Translations under genes and position numbers: made by a program
Shown here: positions 15,831-23,884 of the stretch, one piece after another
Position numbering within the stretch: position 1 is the stretch's first letter
How the letters are laid out: each line of letters opens with the position of its first letter
Assembly: GCF_012726175.1 (NCBI RefSeq)
Contig: NZ_JAASAD010000012.1
Coordinates: 1-64,000, forward strand
Source of the DNA: Micromonospora sp. HNM0581
GTDB lineage: Bacteria > Actinomycetota > Actinomycetes > Mycobacteriales > Micromonosporaceae
Direction: 5' to 3'
DNA length: 64,000 bases
The notes under the pieces: generated by a model
Told to the model about the DNA's origin: nothing
The model's database searches: none
Seen by the model: only the letters and a program-made list of their open reading frames with translations

Positions 15831-18299
15831 TCAGCCTTCCAGCACCGCCGCGGTGATCCGGTGCAGCGCGAACGTGTGCAACATCTCGGTACGCTCGTCC
15901 TCGGCCCGCAGGTAGCCCGCACCGAGCGAAACGGGCCGCACCAGCCGGGACGCGGTCGCCCCGTGCGCGTCGACGTAGCCGACCCAGACCAGCGCCTTGT
16001 CACGTACCGCCTGCTGGAGCACGGCGAGGGCGTCATGGTGACCGTGCGCGGGAACCGGCCCGTCCGGTGCCCCACCCCGCATGATCGCCGGGGCCCGGCG
16101 GGCTGCCCGCGCCACCGCGTCACCACGTCGGATCTGCTCCACCACGCCGAGTAGGCGCGGCAGCGGCAGTCGCGGAGTGGCGAGCGGGTCGAGAGCCCGG
16201 GTCGCCACCGCCCCCCGGGCCGGCGCACGTCGGGCCTTCGGTCGGGAAAGCACCGTCGATCCGGTTGCATCCTCGGCCACCGGGGCGTAGCCGGCCTCCC
16301 GCAGCACGCTCAGCAGCCGGCCGCCCTGGTACGGAGTCACCAGCACGGTCGGGGCGAGTCGGCGCAGCGCCAGCACCTCCACCCGCCGGTCAGCCAGCAC
16401 CTCGGCCAACAGCGCCTCGTCGTCGCTGCGCAGGTACGCCCCGGCGGAGCCGATGCGCAGCCCGCCATGCTTGCGAGCCACATCGTCGACCAGGTACGTC
16501 AGGCCCTGCGGCACCGGGGTGCGGGACCGCCGACGGAACAGGTCGTGCAGGTCGTCTGCGGAGTAGCCGGCGTCCAATGCCCGCCGCACACTGCCCGTGG
16601 TGACCCGGTGCACGCTGGCTCCGCCGGCCGACTCCGGCTCGGTGACGACGTCCAGTTCGGCGGCGAGCGCCGGCTCCGGTGGCCCCGGTACCACCACGGT
16701 CAGGTCGGCTTGGAGGAGGAAGTGGTCCACCGGGGCGGGTAGCAGGGTGTCCAGGGCCCGGACCGCGCTGCCGCCGTCCTCGGTGTCGGTCAGCAAACCC
16801 AGCGGGTCGTCCGACGGGTCGTCCTCGCTCGCCGTCGCCTCGGCCAGAAGCAGCCGGCCGTACGAGGTGAGCGCCCCCAGCCCGGTCACGCCCAGCGTGG
16901 CCGCCTCGGTCAGCACCTCCCGATGCGCGGTCTCCCGTCCACGGCTGCGCCGGGGTGCCCGCCAGTCCAGCAGTGCCAGCACCTCCTCCACATCGGGTGC
17001 GCTGGCCGGTTCAAGATCAGCCAGTACGCCGAGTACCGACCGCCGGGCTGCCGGGGCACCGGCCCGTTCCGCCTCCGCCGACAGCACCGTGATCGGCCGG
17101 TCCCGGTCGTCGCGCTGCCCGACGAGTCCGACCTGCCGGGTCATGGCCAGCCAGGCCCGAGCCAGCTGCTCCCACCGCTGGGCCAACGAACCGGCCCGCC
17201 ACATCTCGTACCCGGCGGTGGGAAGCACCTGTTGGTCGGCGCCGTACCGGCCGACGCTGCCGGGCAGATCCATCTCGCCGGTCAGCCCGGCGGCGTACGC
17301 CACCTCGAGCAGTAGCGCGGCGGCCGGCTCGTCCAGCCCGGTGGCCCGTGCCAGCCGACGCAGGTCACGTACGCCGATGCCGCCGGACCGCAGTACCGGC
17401 GCCGGCTCGGCGGCCAGCTGCTCCAGCAGCGCCTCGGTGTGGCGTACCACCTCCATCGTCTGTCCGGCCCCGGCGGAGTCGGCGGCCTTCGGCTCCCGCA
17501 CCGGGCCGACCACCTCGGGTGGGCTGCTGCTCAGCGGGCCCAGCGGCCCGGTCTCCCGGCGCAGCAGCAAGCCGATCTCCCGGGGCAGCTCGACCATGCC
17601 GGCGGTCCCGCCCTTGCCCCCGGAAACCCGCACCAGCAGCCGGTGGTCGACGAGCCAGCGCACCGGGGATCCGGTCGGTGCCCCACCGTTCGTGTCGTCC
17701 GGCGGCACCTCGTCTTTCGTGCCGACCGCTGGTGCCTGCAACGCCCCGGGGGGCACGCTGCCGACCGGCGGACCGGCGGCCAACCGGTCCAGGATCGCCC
17801 GGGCCGAGGGCGGCGCGGACAGCACCGTCCGTCGCAACTTCGCCGGGTCCGCGCAGAGCGCGGCAGTGTGGGCGTCCAGTTCCGCCGCCGGCCGACCGAG
17901 CCCTGCGGGGTACGGGGAGATCTCGTCCATGCCGCCGACGAGATACAGGGCGCTTTCGGCGCCGTACAGCAGGAAGCGGGCCCGCAGCCGGTCGATGGCG
18001 GCTCGGACAGCGGTCGGTGCGGGCCGGTTCGGGCCGCTGGTGGCCAACGCGAGAACCCCGTCGACCGAGGTGGTGCCGTCGACCGGGTCACGGGTCAACC
18101 GGGCGGCGTCCAGGATCTGCAGGGTGAACTGGTCCAGCCCGTCCAGGGCGCGCGACACCGACACGCGGGACTGTGCCCGGATGGCGAGGGCGGCGACGTC
18201 GGCGGGGACGGGTACGACGAGGTCAGGTCGGAGCTGCAGGAGCGCGGCGAGGGACTCGTCGGGCAGCGACCGCAGGTGGTCGGCGAGTGAGGTGCTCAT
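15831..18299 (-). CDS. Helicase-associated (XPB/Ssl2 N-terminal-like) domain protein
   Basis: 822-residue soluble protein found beside xpb in many actinomycetes, annotated as helicase-associated domain protein (Helicase_C_3-type). The start is MSTSLADHLRSLPDESLAALLQLRPDL. Repeated winged-helix-like blocks fill the middle, and the C-terminal part (about 570-700) contains FLLQADLTVVVPGPPEPALAAEL and VEVLALRRLAPTVLVTPYQGG, typical of the family. The extreme C-terminus has a WYL-like ending (VWVGYVDAHGATASRLVRPVSLG). There is no Walker A or DExH motif, so it is not itself a helicase; a partner role for XPB is inferred from context. ATG start at 18299. Confidence 0.8.
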   Translation of the reverse strand: MSTSLADHLRSLPDESLAALLQLRPDLVVPVPADVAALAIRAQSRVSVSRALDGLDQFTLQILDAARLTRDPVDGTTSVDGVLALATSGPNRPAPTAVRAAIDRLRARFLLYGAESALYLVGGMDEISPYPAGLGRPAAELDAHTAALCADPAKLRRTVLSAPPSARAILDRLAAGPPVGSVPPGALQAPAVGTKDEVPPDDTNGGAPTGSPVRWLVDHRLLVRVSGGKGGTAGMVELPREIGLLLRRETGPLGPLSSSPPEVVGPVREPKAADSAGAGQTMEVVRHTEALLEQLAAEPAPVLRSGGIGVRDLRRLARATGLDEPAAALLLEVAYAAGLTGEMDLPGSVGRYGADQQVLPTAGYEMWRAGSLAQRWEQLARAWLAMTRQVGLVGQRDDRDRPITVLSAEAERAGAPAARRSVLGVLADLEPASAPDVEEVLALLDWRAPRRSRGRETAHREVLTEAATLGVTGLGALTSYGRLLLAEATASEDDPSDDPLGLLTDTEDGGSAVRALDTLLPAPVDHFLLQADLTVVVPGPPEPALAAELDVVTEPESAGGASVHRVTTGSVRRALDAGYSADDLHDLFRRRSRTPVPQGLTYLVDDVARKHGGLRIGSAGAYLRSDDEALLAEVLADRRVEVLALRRLAPTVLVTPYQGGRLLSVLREAGYAPVAEDATGSTVLSRPKARRAPARGAVATRALDPLATPRLPLPRLLGVVEQIRRGDAVARAARRAPAIMRGGAPDGPVPAHGHHDALAVLQQAVRDKALVWVGYVDAHGATASRLVRPVSLGAGYLRAEDERTEMLHTFALHRITAAVLEG

Positions 18300-18379
18300 T
18301 GTCGTTCCACGCTAGCCCGGGTGGGGCCCCTCCCGCCTATCGGACGTCCTGGCCGGTCCGGCTGACCGGGTAGCTTTCC

Positions 18380-19006
18380 ATGATGCTCCCGTTGACCGTC
18401 GGATTCGATCTCGACATGACGCTTGTCGACTCGCGTCCCGGTATCGCCGCGACCTACCGAGCGTTGACCGAGCGGACCGGCGTACCGGTCGACGCCGAGG
18501 CTGCCGTGTCCCGGCTCGGACCGCCGCTGCGCACCGAGATCGCCCGCTGGTTTCCGCCGGCAAGGGTCGACGAGGGGGTCCGGGTCTTCCGGGAGCTGTA
18601 CCCGGCGTACGCGATCACGCCCGCTGTCGCGCTTGCGGGCGCCCCGGCGGCGCTGGCGGCGGTGCGCGCCCGGGGTGGCCGGGTGCTCGTGGTCACCGCG
18701 AAGCTCGGCCGGCTTGCCAAGTTGCACCTCGACCATCTCGGGCTACGGGTCGACGAGGTGGCCGGTGACCTGTTCGCTGAGGAGAAGGCGACGGCGTTGC
18801 GGGCGTACGGGGCGACCCACTACGTCGGCGATCACGTGGCGGACATGGCTGCCGCCGGTGCCGCGGGGGTGCCCGGAATCGCGGTTTCCACAGGCCCGTG
18901 CTCGGTGGACGAGCTGCATGCTGCCGGTGCGGCCACCGTACTGACGGATCTCACCGGATTCCCGGCGGCGCTCGACGGGGTGATCCGGCTAGCCTTGAGT
19001 CAGTAG
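18380..19006 (+). CDS. HAD-superfamily phosphatase
   Basis: 208-residue HAD IA hydrolase. Motif I is GFDLDMTLVDSRPG (Met replaces the usual Gly after the second Asp), motif II VVTAKLG with Thr, motif III Lys in EEKATALRAYG and motif IV YVGDHVADMAAAGAAG. It is close to phosphoglycolate-phosphatase-like proteins; the substrate is not defined. ATG codons at 18380 and 18383 are both possible. It runs 28 bases ahead of the cold-shock gene on the same strand, so the two may be cotranscribed. Confidence 0.82.
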   Translation: MMLPLTVGFDLDMTLVDSRPGIAATYRALTERTGVPVDAEAAVSRLGPPLRTEIARWFPPARVDEGVRVFRELYPAYAITPAVALAGAPAALAAVRARGGRVLVVTAKLGRLAKLHLDHLGLRVDEVAGDLFAEEKATALRAYGATHYVGDHVADMAAAGAAGVPGIAVSTGPCSVDELHAAGAATVLTDLTGFPAALDGVIRLALSQ

Positions 19007-19034
19007 ACGGTTCAAGTGAAGCAGAGGTTCTCAG

Positions 19035-19421
19035 GTGCCTACGGGTCGAGTGAAGTGGTACGACGCGGCCAAGGGATACGGCTTCGTCACCAGCGACGAG
19101 GGTGGCGACGTGTTCCTGCCGAAAACCGCGCTACCGACGGGTGTCACCGAACTCAAGGGCGGCCAGCGCATTGATTTCAGCGTGGTGGACAGCCGGCGAG
19201 GCGCGCAGGCGATGGGGGTGAAGCTGCTCGACGCTCCGCCGTCCGTGGCAGAGCTGCGCCGACGTCCCGCCGAGGAGTTGCACGGCCTGGTCGAAGACAT
19301 GATCAAGGTGCTGGAGGCCAAGGTTCAGCCCGACCTGCGTCGGGGCCGCTTCCCGGATCGCAGGACGGCACAGAAGATCGCTCAGTTGGTCCACGCGGTC
19401 GCCCGCGAGCTGGAGGTCTGA
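19035..19421 (+). CDS. Cold-shock domain protein with C-terminal extension
   Basis: 128 residues, nearly twice the length of a plain CspA. The cold-shock domain is at 1-66 (GRVKWYDAAKGYGFVTSDEGGDVFLP, with the KGYGFV RNP1 motif). It differs from CspA at RNP2-like DVFLP. The extension (67-128) is helical and basic (RRRPAEELHGLVEDMIKVLEAK), a known actinobacterial variant. It binds single-stranded RNA or DNA and probably acts as an RNA chaperone. GTG start at 19035 is preceded by AGAGG. The last 40 bases overlap the 3' end of mqnD on the other strand. Confidence 0.87.
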   Translation: MPTGRVKWYDAAKGYGFVTSDEGGDVFLPKTALPTGVTELKGGQRIDFSVVDSRRGAQAMGVKLLDAPPSVAELRRRPAEELHGLVEDMIKVLEAKVQPDLRRGRFPDRRTAQKIAQLVHAVARELEV

Positions 19422-20230
19422 GGCACGAGCCCGGCGTCGGCGGCTCGGCCGAGCAACGCCTCGACGGCAGCGAAACCGGCCGCACCCAGGTCGGCGGTGA
19501 ACTCGTTGACGTAGAGGTCGATGTGCCGGTCCACGACGTCGGGCTCCATCTCCTGGGCGTGCGTCAGCACGTACGTCCGGCTGGCCGCCGGGTCGGCCCA
19601 AGCCTGTTGGACGGAGTCCCTGATCCAGCCGGCTGCCTCCTGCGGGTCGACTGCGCCCCGGCGGGCCAGGATGGCACCGAGCGGGATCGGTAGCCCGGTG
19701 TCGGCCTCCCACCACTGACCCAGGTCGACCAGCGCGGTGAGGCCGTGCCGGGGATAGGTGAACCGGGCCTCGTGGATCACCAGTCCGGCGTCGTACCGAC
19801 CAGCGGCCACACCGGGCATAATCTCGTGGAACGGCACCACCTCGATCCGCTGCGGGGTTCGTCCGGCAGCCCAGAGCCGAAACAGCAGGTACGCCGTGGT
19901 CCGGTCCCCCGGAACGGCGACGGTCGCACCGGTGAGATCGTCGCGGTCCGGCCCGCCGCCGTGGCCGGTCCGAGTCAGCACCAATGGACCGCACCCCCGG
20001 CCCAACGCACCCCCGCAGGGCAGCAGATGATAGGCCTGCAGCAGCCACGGCAGTGCCGCGTAACTCACCTTCACCAGGTCGAACACACCGCGCTCGGTGG
20101 CCGTGTTCGTGACGTCGACGTCGGCGTACGTCACCGCGACCGGCGGAGCGCCGGCCACCTGCCCATGCACAAGCGCGTGAAAGACGAACGTGTCGTTGGG
20201 ACAGGGCGAAATTGCCAGGGAAAGCGCCAC
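19382..20230 (-). CDS. mqnD: 1,4-dihydroxy-6-naphthoate synthase MqnD-like
   Basis: 282-residue periplasmic-binding-fold enzyme of the futalosine route to menaquinone, converting cyclic dehypoxanthine futalosine to dihydroxy-6-naphthoate. The start ALSLAISPCPNDTFVFHALVHG is the family hallmark; DVDVTNTATERGVFDLVKVSY and VIHEARFTYPRHGL (His/Arg near the active site) are present. GTG at 20230 is chosen because the family motif begins at once; the frame is open upstream but without similarity. It lies 98 bases downstream of mqnB on the same strand. Its 3' end overlaps the cold-shock gene by 40 bases, convergently. Confidence 0.9.
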   Translation of the reverse strand: MALSLAISPCPNDTFVFHALVHGQVAGAPPVAVTYADVDVTNTATERGVFDLVKVSYAALPWLLQAYHLLPCGGALGRGCGPLVLTRTGHGGGPDRDDLTGATVAVPGDRTTAYLLFRLWAAGRTPQRIEVVPFHEIMPGVAAGRYDAGLVIHEARFTYPRHGLTALVDLGQWWEADTGLPIPLGAILARRGAVDPQEAAGWIRDSVQQAWADPAASRTYVLTHAQEMEPDVVDRHIDLYVNEFTADLGAAGFAAVEALLGRAADAGLVPQTSSSRATAWTN

Positions 20231-20328
20231 ATCCCCACCGTAGCCCTGCCGCCTCACCCCCACCCTTCGACGCGTGGCCCGGCGCCGACGAGACTTCGTC
20301 CACGCCCAGGTGGGTGGCGAGGCGATCG

Positions 20329-20979
20329 TCACCGAAGGGCGAAGGCTGCGGTGGTGAGAGCGGTCAGGGCCGCACGCATGCGCCATGCGCCGCGGTCCCG
20401 GGGACCGATCGGGTTCGAGACGGTACGCAACTCGACGAAGGGCACGCCGGCCTGACTCGCGGCGACCGCCACGCCGTACCCCTCCATGGCCTCGGCCACC
20501 GCCCCCGGGTAGCGCCGGAGCAACTCGTCGGTGCTGGCGGCGGTGCCGGTGACGGTGCTGACGGTCAGCACCGGCCCCACGGTCGCAGCCGGCAGCGCCG
20601 TGTGGAGGGCCGTCAGCAGCGTCGCATCGGCGTCGACGGCTTGACCAACGCCGAGCAGTTCCGCCGGCATGCCGAGTTCGTCGATCGGAATGAACCCCTC
20701 GGGTGACTCCGCACCCAGGTCGGCGGCGACGGCCCGGGTGCCGATCACGGTGCCACCGACGGTGACCCGGTCGGCGAAGCCCCCGGCGACTCCCGCACTC
20801 ACCACGGCCCGGTAAGGACGGCCGGCCGATTCGGCGAGCGTCAGCAAGCGGGCGGTCGCCGCACCGGCGACCGCCGGGCCCACCCCGACGGGCAGTACCG
20901 CCACGGTCGGGTCGGCGAGGCCGACCCGGATCGCCTCTGCCTCTGCCGGTACGGCGGTCACCACGAGAAGACCGGTCAC
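20329..20979 (-). CDS. mqnB: Futalosine hydrolase MqnB
   Basis: 216-residue purine-nucleoside-phosphorylase-fold hydrolase that splits futalosine to hypoxanthine and dehypoxanthine futalosine. The N-terminus LLVVTAVPAEAEAI, the VVSAGVAGGFADRV phosphate-loop region and the purine-site AVAEAMEGYGVAVAASQAGVPFVELRTVSN (with Glu and Asn) match the family. GTG start at 20979 overlaps the MFS gene stop (GTGA), so it is translated as the second gene after that transporter. With mqnD, two of the pathway enzymes are here; MqnA, MqnC and MqnE are not in the window. Confidence 0.9.
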   Translation of the reverse strand: MTGLLVVTAVPAEAEAIRVGLADPTVAVLPVGVGPAVAGAATARLLTLAESAGRPYRAVVSAGVAGGFADRVTVGGTVIGTRAVAADLGAESPEGFIPIDELGMPAELLGVGQAVDADATLLTALHTALPAATVGPVLTVSTVTGTAASTDELLRRYPGAVAEAMEGYGVAVAASQAGVPFVELRTVSNPIGPRDRGAWRMRAALTALTTAAFALR

Positions 20980-22616
20980 GAGAACGAACCCGGCGAGCTG
21001 CGCCGCGTCTCGTCGTCGCCTCCACCTGAGCCGGTGACCGCCGACGACGGGCGGTAGATGTGGAAGCCCGGTGGGGCCAGTCCCGGTTCCTCGGAACCAC
21101 GTCCGCCTTGGAATGGGGCCGGCGATACGGGTGCGGCCTCGGTTGTGCTCTCCGCCTCGGTGTCCTCCGTCGCGGGCTGCTCCGTCTCGGCCGACTTGTC
21201 GGCAGCCAACTCGTCGTCGGTCAGCGGTCGTCCGTGCAGCTTCTCGGCGCGTAGCCGCCCGGCCATCACCAGTCCTCGGGCGGCGGCAAGCGCACCGACG
21301 CCGGCGGCTACGGCGATGCCGATCCGGCCGTCGAAGGGTACGAGTCCCAGCCCGCCACCGGTGACGAAGGCGAGCATCAGTACCGTCTCCGAGTGGGCGA
21401 AGGAACTGGCTCGCAACCGTTCCGGGATGCGTTCCTGGATCGAGGCGTCCACGGCAAGCTTGGCGATGCCACTCATCACGGCCGTCACCACGCAGAGCAA
21501 AGCGACCATCGGCAGCGAGAAACTCAGCACGGTGAGTACGGCCACCCCGGCGACGATCACCATGCCGCTGGACTGAAGGGCGGCCGGACGGTGGATGCGC
21601 AGCCGGGTGCCGATCGCGGTGGCGAGGAAGGTGCCCACGGCCAGCGCACCGCCGACCAGGCCGAGCGAGCCCTCGTCCCCCAGCTCACGCCCGAACACGA
21701 CGCTGGTCAGGTCGCCTGCCTTGATGGTGAAGGCCAGGAAGAGCAGCAGGAAGCCGTACACCGCGCGTAGGGTCGCCGCGCCGACCAGGGTCGAGATCAC
21801 CAGTCGTCCGGCGGGTCTGCCCCGGCCAAGTGGCCGCTCGTCCGTGTCGCGTCGCAGTGCCCGCAGCGGTCGCGGGATCCGTTCCGGTGGTTCGGAGTCG
21901 GCCTTCGGTGGCAGCCGTAGGGCGATCACCATGCCGACGAGGAAGATCACCGAGGCGACCCGTAACGGCCACTGCGGGCCGAACCAGAACGCCGCCAGGC
22001 CGATCGGGGCGACGAGCGCACCCGCAACCGTGCCGTAGACGCTGGCCCGGGCACCGATCTGGGACAGGCCGAGCCCTTCCGGCAACAGCCGTGGTACGGC
22101 CGCGGAGCGGGCCACCCCGTACGCCCGGGAAAGCGCCAGTACGCCGAAGGCCGCCGGATAGAGCCCGAAGCCGTGGATGTAGTCGGAGATCAGCCAGGCC
22201 AGGAACGCGCGGCCCAGCATGGTGGTGGCCAGGGCGTACCGCCGGCCGTGCCGGAAGTGGTCGAGCAGCGGCCCGACCACGGGAGCGAGCATGGCGAAGG
22301 GCACCATGGTGACCAGCAGGTACAGCGCGACCTTGCTCCGTGCCTCGCCCAGTGGCACGTTGAAGAAGATGGTGCCGGCGAGCCCGATGGCGATGAGCGT
22401 GTCACCGGCGCAGGAGATCGCGTGCAGGTCGAACAGGCGAACCATGCCGTTCTCGCCACCGGCGCCCCGAGCCCTGGCCCGGGCGGCGCTGCGGGTGACC
22501 CAGCGACCGCTTGTCAGTGAACCGCGCATCATCAACCGGATGGCGCGGATGCCGGTGCCGACGGTCCGCCCGAGAAGGGACCGCTCAGAGCGGGAGAACA
22601 GCGGCATGGCACCCAT
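20976..22616 (-). CDS. MFS transporter with long tails
   Basis: 546 residues with about 12 membrane segments between residues 58 and 450. A 55-residue basic N-terminus (SERSLLGRTVGTGIRAIRLMMRG) and a roughly 90-residue acidic/Pro-rich C-terminus are cytosolic. The first spans (ISCAGDTLIAIGLAGTIFF) look like export-type MFS proteins, but no substrate can be told. The position directly upstream of mqnB (4-base overlap) is conserved in related actinomycetes and suggests a link to futalosine or menaquinone metabolism that is not proven. ATG at 22616. Confidence 0.8.
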   Translation of the reverse strand: MGAMPLFSRSERSLLGRTVGTGIRAIRLMMRGSLTSGRWVTRSAARARARGAGGENGMVRLFDLHAISCAGDTLIAIGLAGTIFFNVPLGEARSKVALYLLVTMVPFAMLAPVVGPLLDHFRHGRRYALATTMLGRAFLAWLISDYIHGFGLYPAAFGVLALSRAYGVARSAAVPRLLPEGLGLSQIGARASVYGTVAGALVAPIGLAAFWFGPQWPLRVASVIFLVGMVIALRLPPKADSEPPERIPRPLRALRRDTDERPLGRGRPAGRLVISTLVGAATLRAVYGFLLLFLAFTIKAGDLTSVVFGRELGDEGSLGLVGGALAVGTFLATAIGTRLRIHRPAALQSSGMVIVAGVAVLTVLSFSLPMVALLCVVTAVMSGIAKLAVDASIQERIPERLRASSFAHSETVLMLAFVTGGGLGLVPFDGRIGIAVAAGVGALAAARGLVMAGRLRAEKLHGRPLTDDELAADKSAETEQPATEDTEAESTTEAAPVSPAPFQGGRGSEEPGLAPPGFHIYRPSSAVTGSGGGDDETRRSSPGSFS

Positions 22617-22712
22617 CCTGACTCATCGGCCCGTGCGATGGTGTGCCACCGGCGGAGAACACCTCTGGGGAGTGCCTCACAGTCGACCCACCTGATAGGG
22701 AACAATGGTCAG

Positions 22713-23531
22713 GTGACCAGGCCCGCCTCTGCCCGTGCCGCTCGTCTCGACCAGGTCTGCGCCGCCGCCGTCGAGGTGGCGCGTACCGGCATCACCGAGG
22801 TGGGTCCCGACGACATCGGCGACCATCTCCAGGCCGTCGCCGAGGGTGACCGTGTCGTCACCCACTACTTCGAGTGTCGGTTGGCAGGCTACCGCGGGTG
22901 GCGCTGGGCGGTCACCGTGACCCGGGTTGCGCGCAGCCGTACGGTCACGATCTGTGACACGGTTCTCCTCCCCGGCCCGGACGCGCTGCTCGCCCCCGGC
23001 TGGCTGCCCTGGCAGGAGCGGCTGAAGCCCGGCGACCTCGGGCCGGGGGACCTGCTGCCGACCCCGTCTGACGACGAGCGACTTCAACCCGGTTACCTGC
23101 TCTCCGACGACCCGGCGGTGGAGGAGGTCGCCTGGGAACTTGGGCTCGGCCGGCCCCGGGTGATGTCACGGGAGGGACGGATCGAGACGGCCCAACGCTG
23201 GTACGACGGAGACCACGGCCCCCTGGCGCCGATCTCCGCTTCCGCACCCGCCGCCGCCCGCTGTGGCACCTGCGGCTTCTATCTGCCACTCGCGGGCAGG
23301 CTGCGGCAGTGCTTCGGTGTCTGCGGCAACTTGTACGCGCCGGACGACGGCCGGGTGGTGAGCACCGATCACGGCTGCGGTGCCCACTCGGAAACCCTGG
23401 TCGAAGCCGACACGGCGGTCGACGAGATGCCCACGATCTACGACGACAGCGCGGTGGAGCCGATGGCGGTCAGCCGCGCCGACGGGTCCGTCGAGAGTGG
23501 TGAACCGGCAGAGTCCTACGGCCACTCCTGA
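22713..23531 (+). CDS. DUF3027 family protein
   Basis: 272-residue soluble actinobacterial protein. Seen: an N-terminal RAARLDQVCAAAVEVARTGITEVGPDDIGDHL region, the conserved VVTHYFECRLAGYRGWRWAVT core, and a Cys pair region RCGTCGFYLPLAGRLRQCFGVCGN, which carries four Cys in a zinc-ribbon-like spacing. The C-terminus is acidic. The function is unknown. GTG at 22713 is in frame with the family start, following GGGAACAATGGTCAG. It is divergent from the MFS gene and convergent with the DUF2530 gene. Confidence 0.85.
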   Translation: MTRPASARAARLDQVCAAAVEVARTGITEVGPDDIGDHLQAVAEGDRVVTHYFECRLAGYRGWRWAVTVTRVARSRTVTICDTVLLPGPDALLAPGWLPWQERLKPGDLGPGDLLPTPSDDERLQPGYLLSDDPAVEEVAWELGLGRPRVMSREGRIETAQRWYDGDHGPLAPISASAPAAARCGTCGFYLPLAGRLRQCFGVCGNLYAPDDGRVVSTDHGCGAHSETLVEADTAVDEMPTIYDDSAVEPMAVSRADGSVESGEPAESYGHS

Positions 23532-23552
23532 CCGCGACGGGCCACCGACGGT

Positions 23553-23795
23553 TCAACCGGCGGCGCGACGGCGACGGCGGTTCGCGTCGTGTCGCATCAT
23601 CACCGCCAGACCGGGAAAGCCCCACAGGAAACCGGCAAGACATATCCAGAGCCAGTCCTCGTGGCCGGTAGCGACCAGCCGGTCGTGGAAGAACAGCAGC
23701 GCCAGTCCGGCGACGGCCCAGGCTGCCATCCCGGCGAGGGCGAACGGCACCATCGGCGGGTCGAGCGGTTCGGGGCGGGGTGGCGGGGCAGGCAC
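23553..23795 (-). CDS. DUF2530 family small membrane protein
   Basis: 80 residues: a Pro-rich N-terminus (PPPRPEPLDPPMVPF), two hydrophobic segments (about 17-35 and 44-60), and a basic tail DANRRRRRAAG. DUF2530 proteins are small actinobacterial membrane proteins of unknown role. Two starts are possible: GTG at 23795, which gives the usual family length, or ATG at 23837, 14 codons longer. Neither has a clear ribosome site, and TACGCT upstream of the GTG could be a -10 of a leaderless mRNA. It is divergent from the purine permease. Confidence 0.72.
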   Translation of the reverse strand: MPAPPPRPEPLDPPMVPFALAGMAAWAVAGLALLFFHDRLVATGHEDWLWICLAGFLWGFPGLAVMMRHDANRRRRRAAG

Positions 23796-23884
23796 CTGGT
23801 CAGCGTACGTGACCCCGCTTCCCGGCAGGCCGGCCATCTGCGACGATGCGCCCGACAATCCGATGATCCGCTGTGAGGTTCCCG

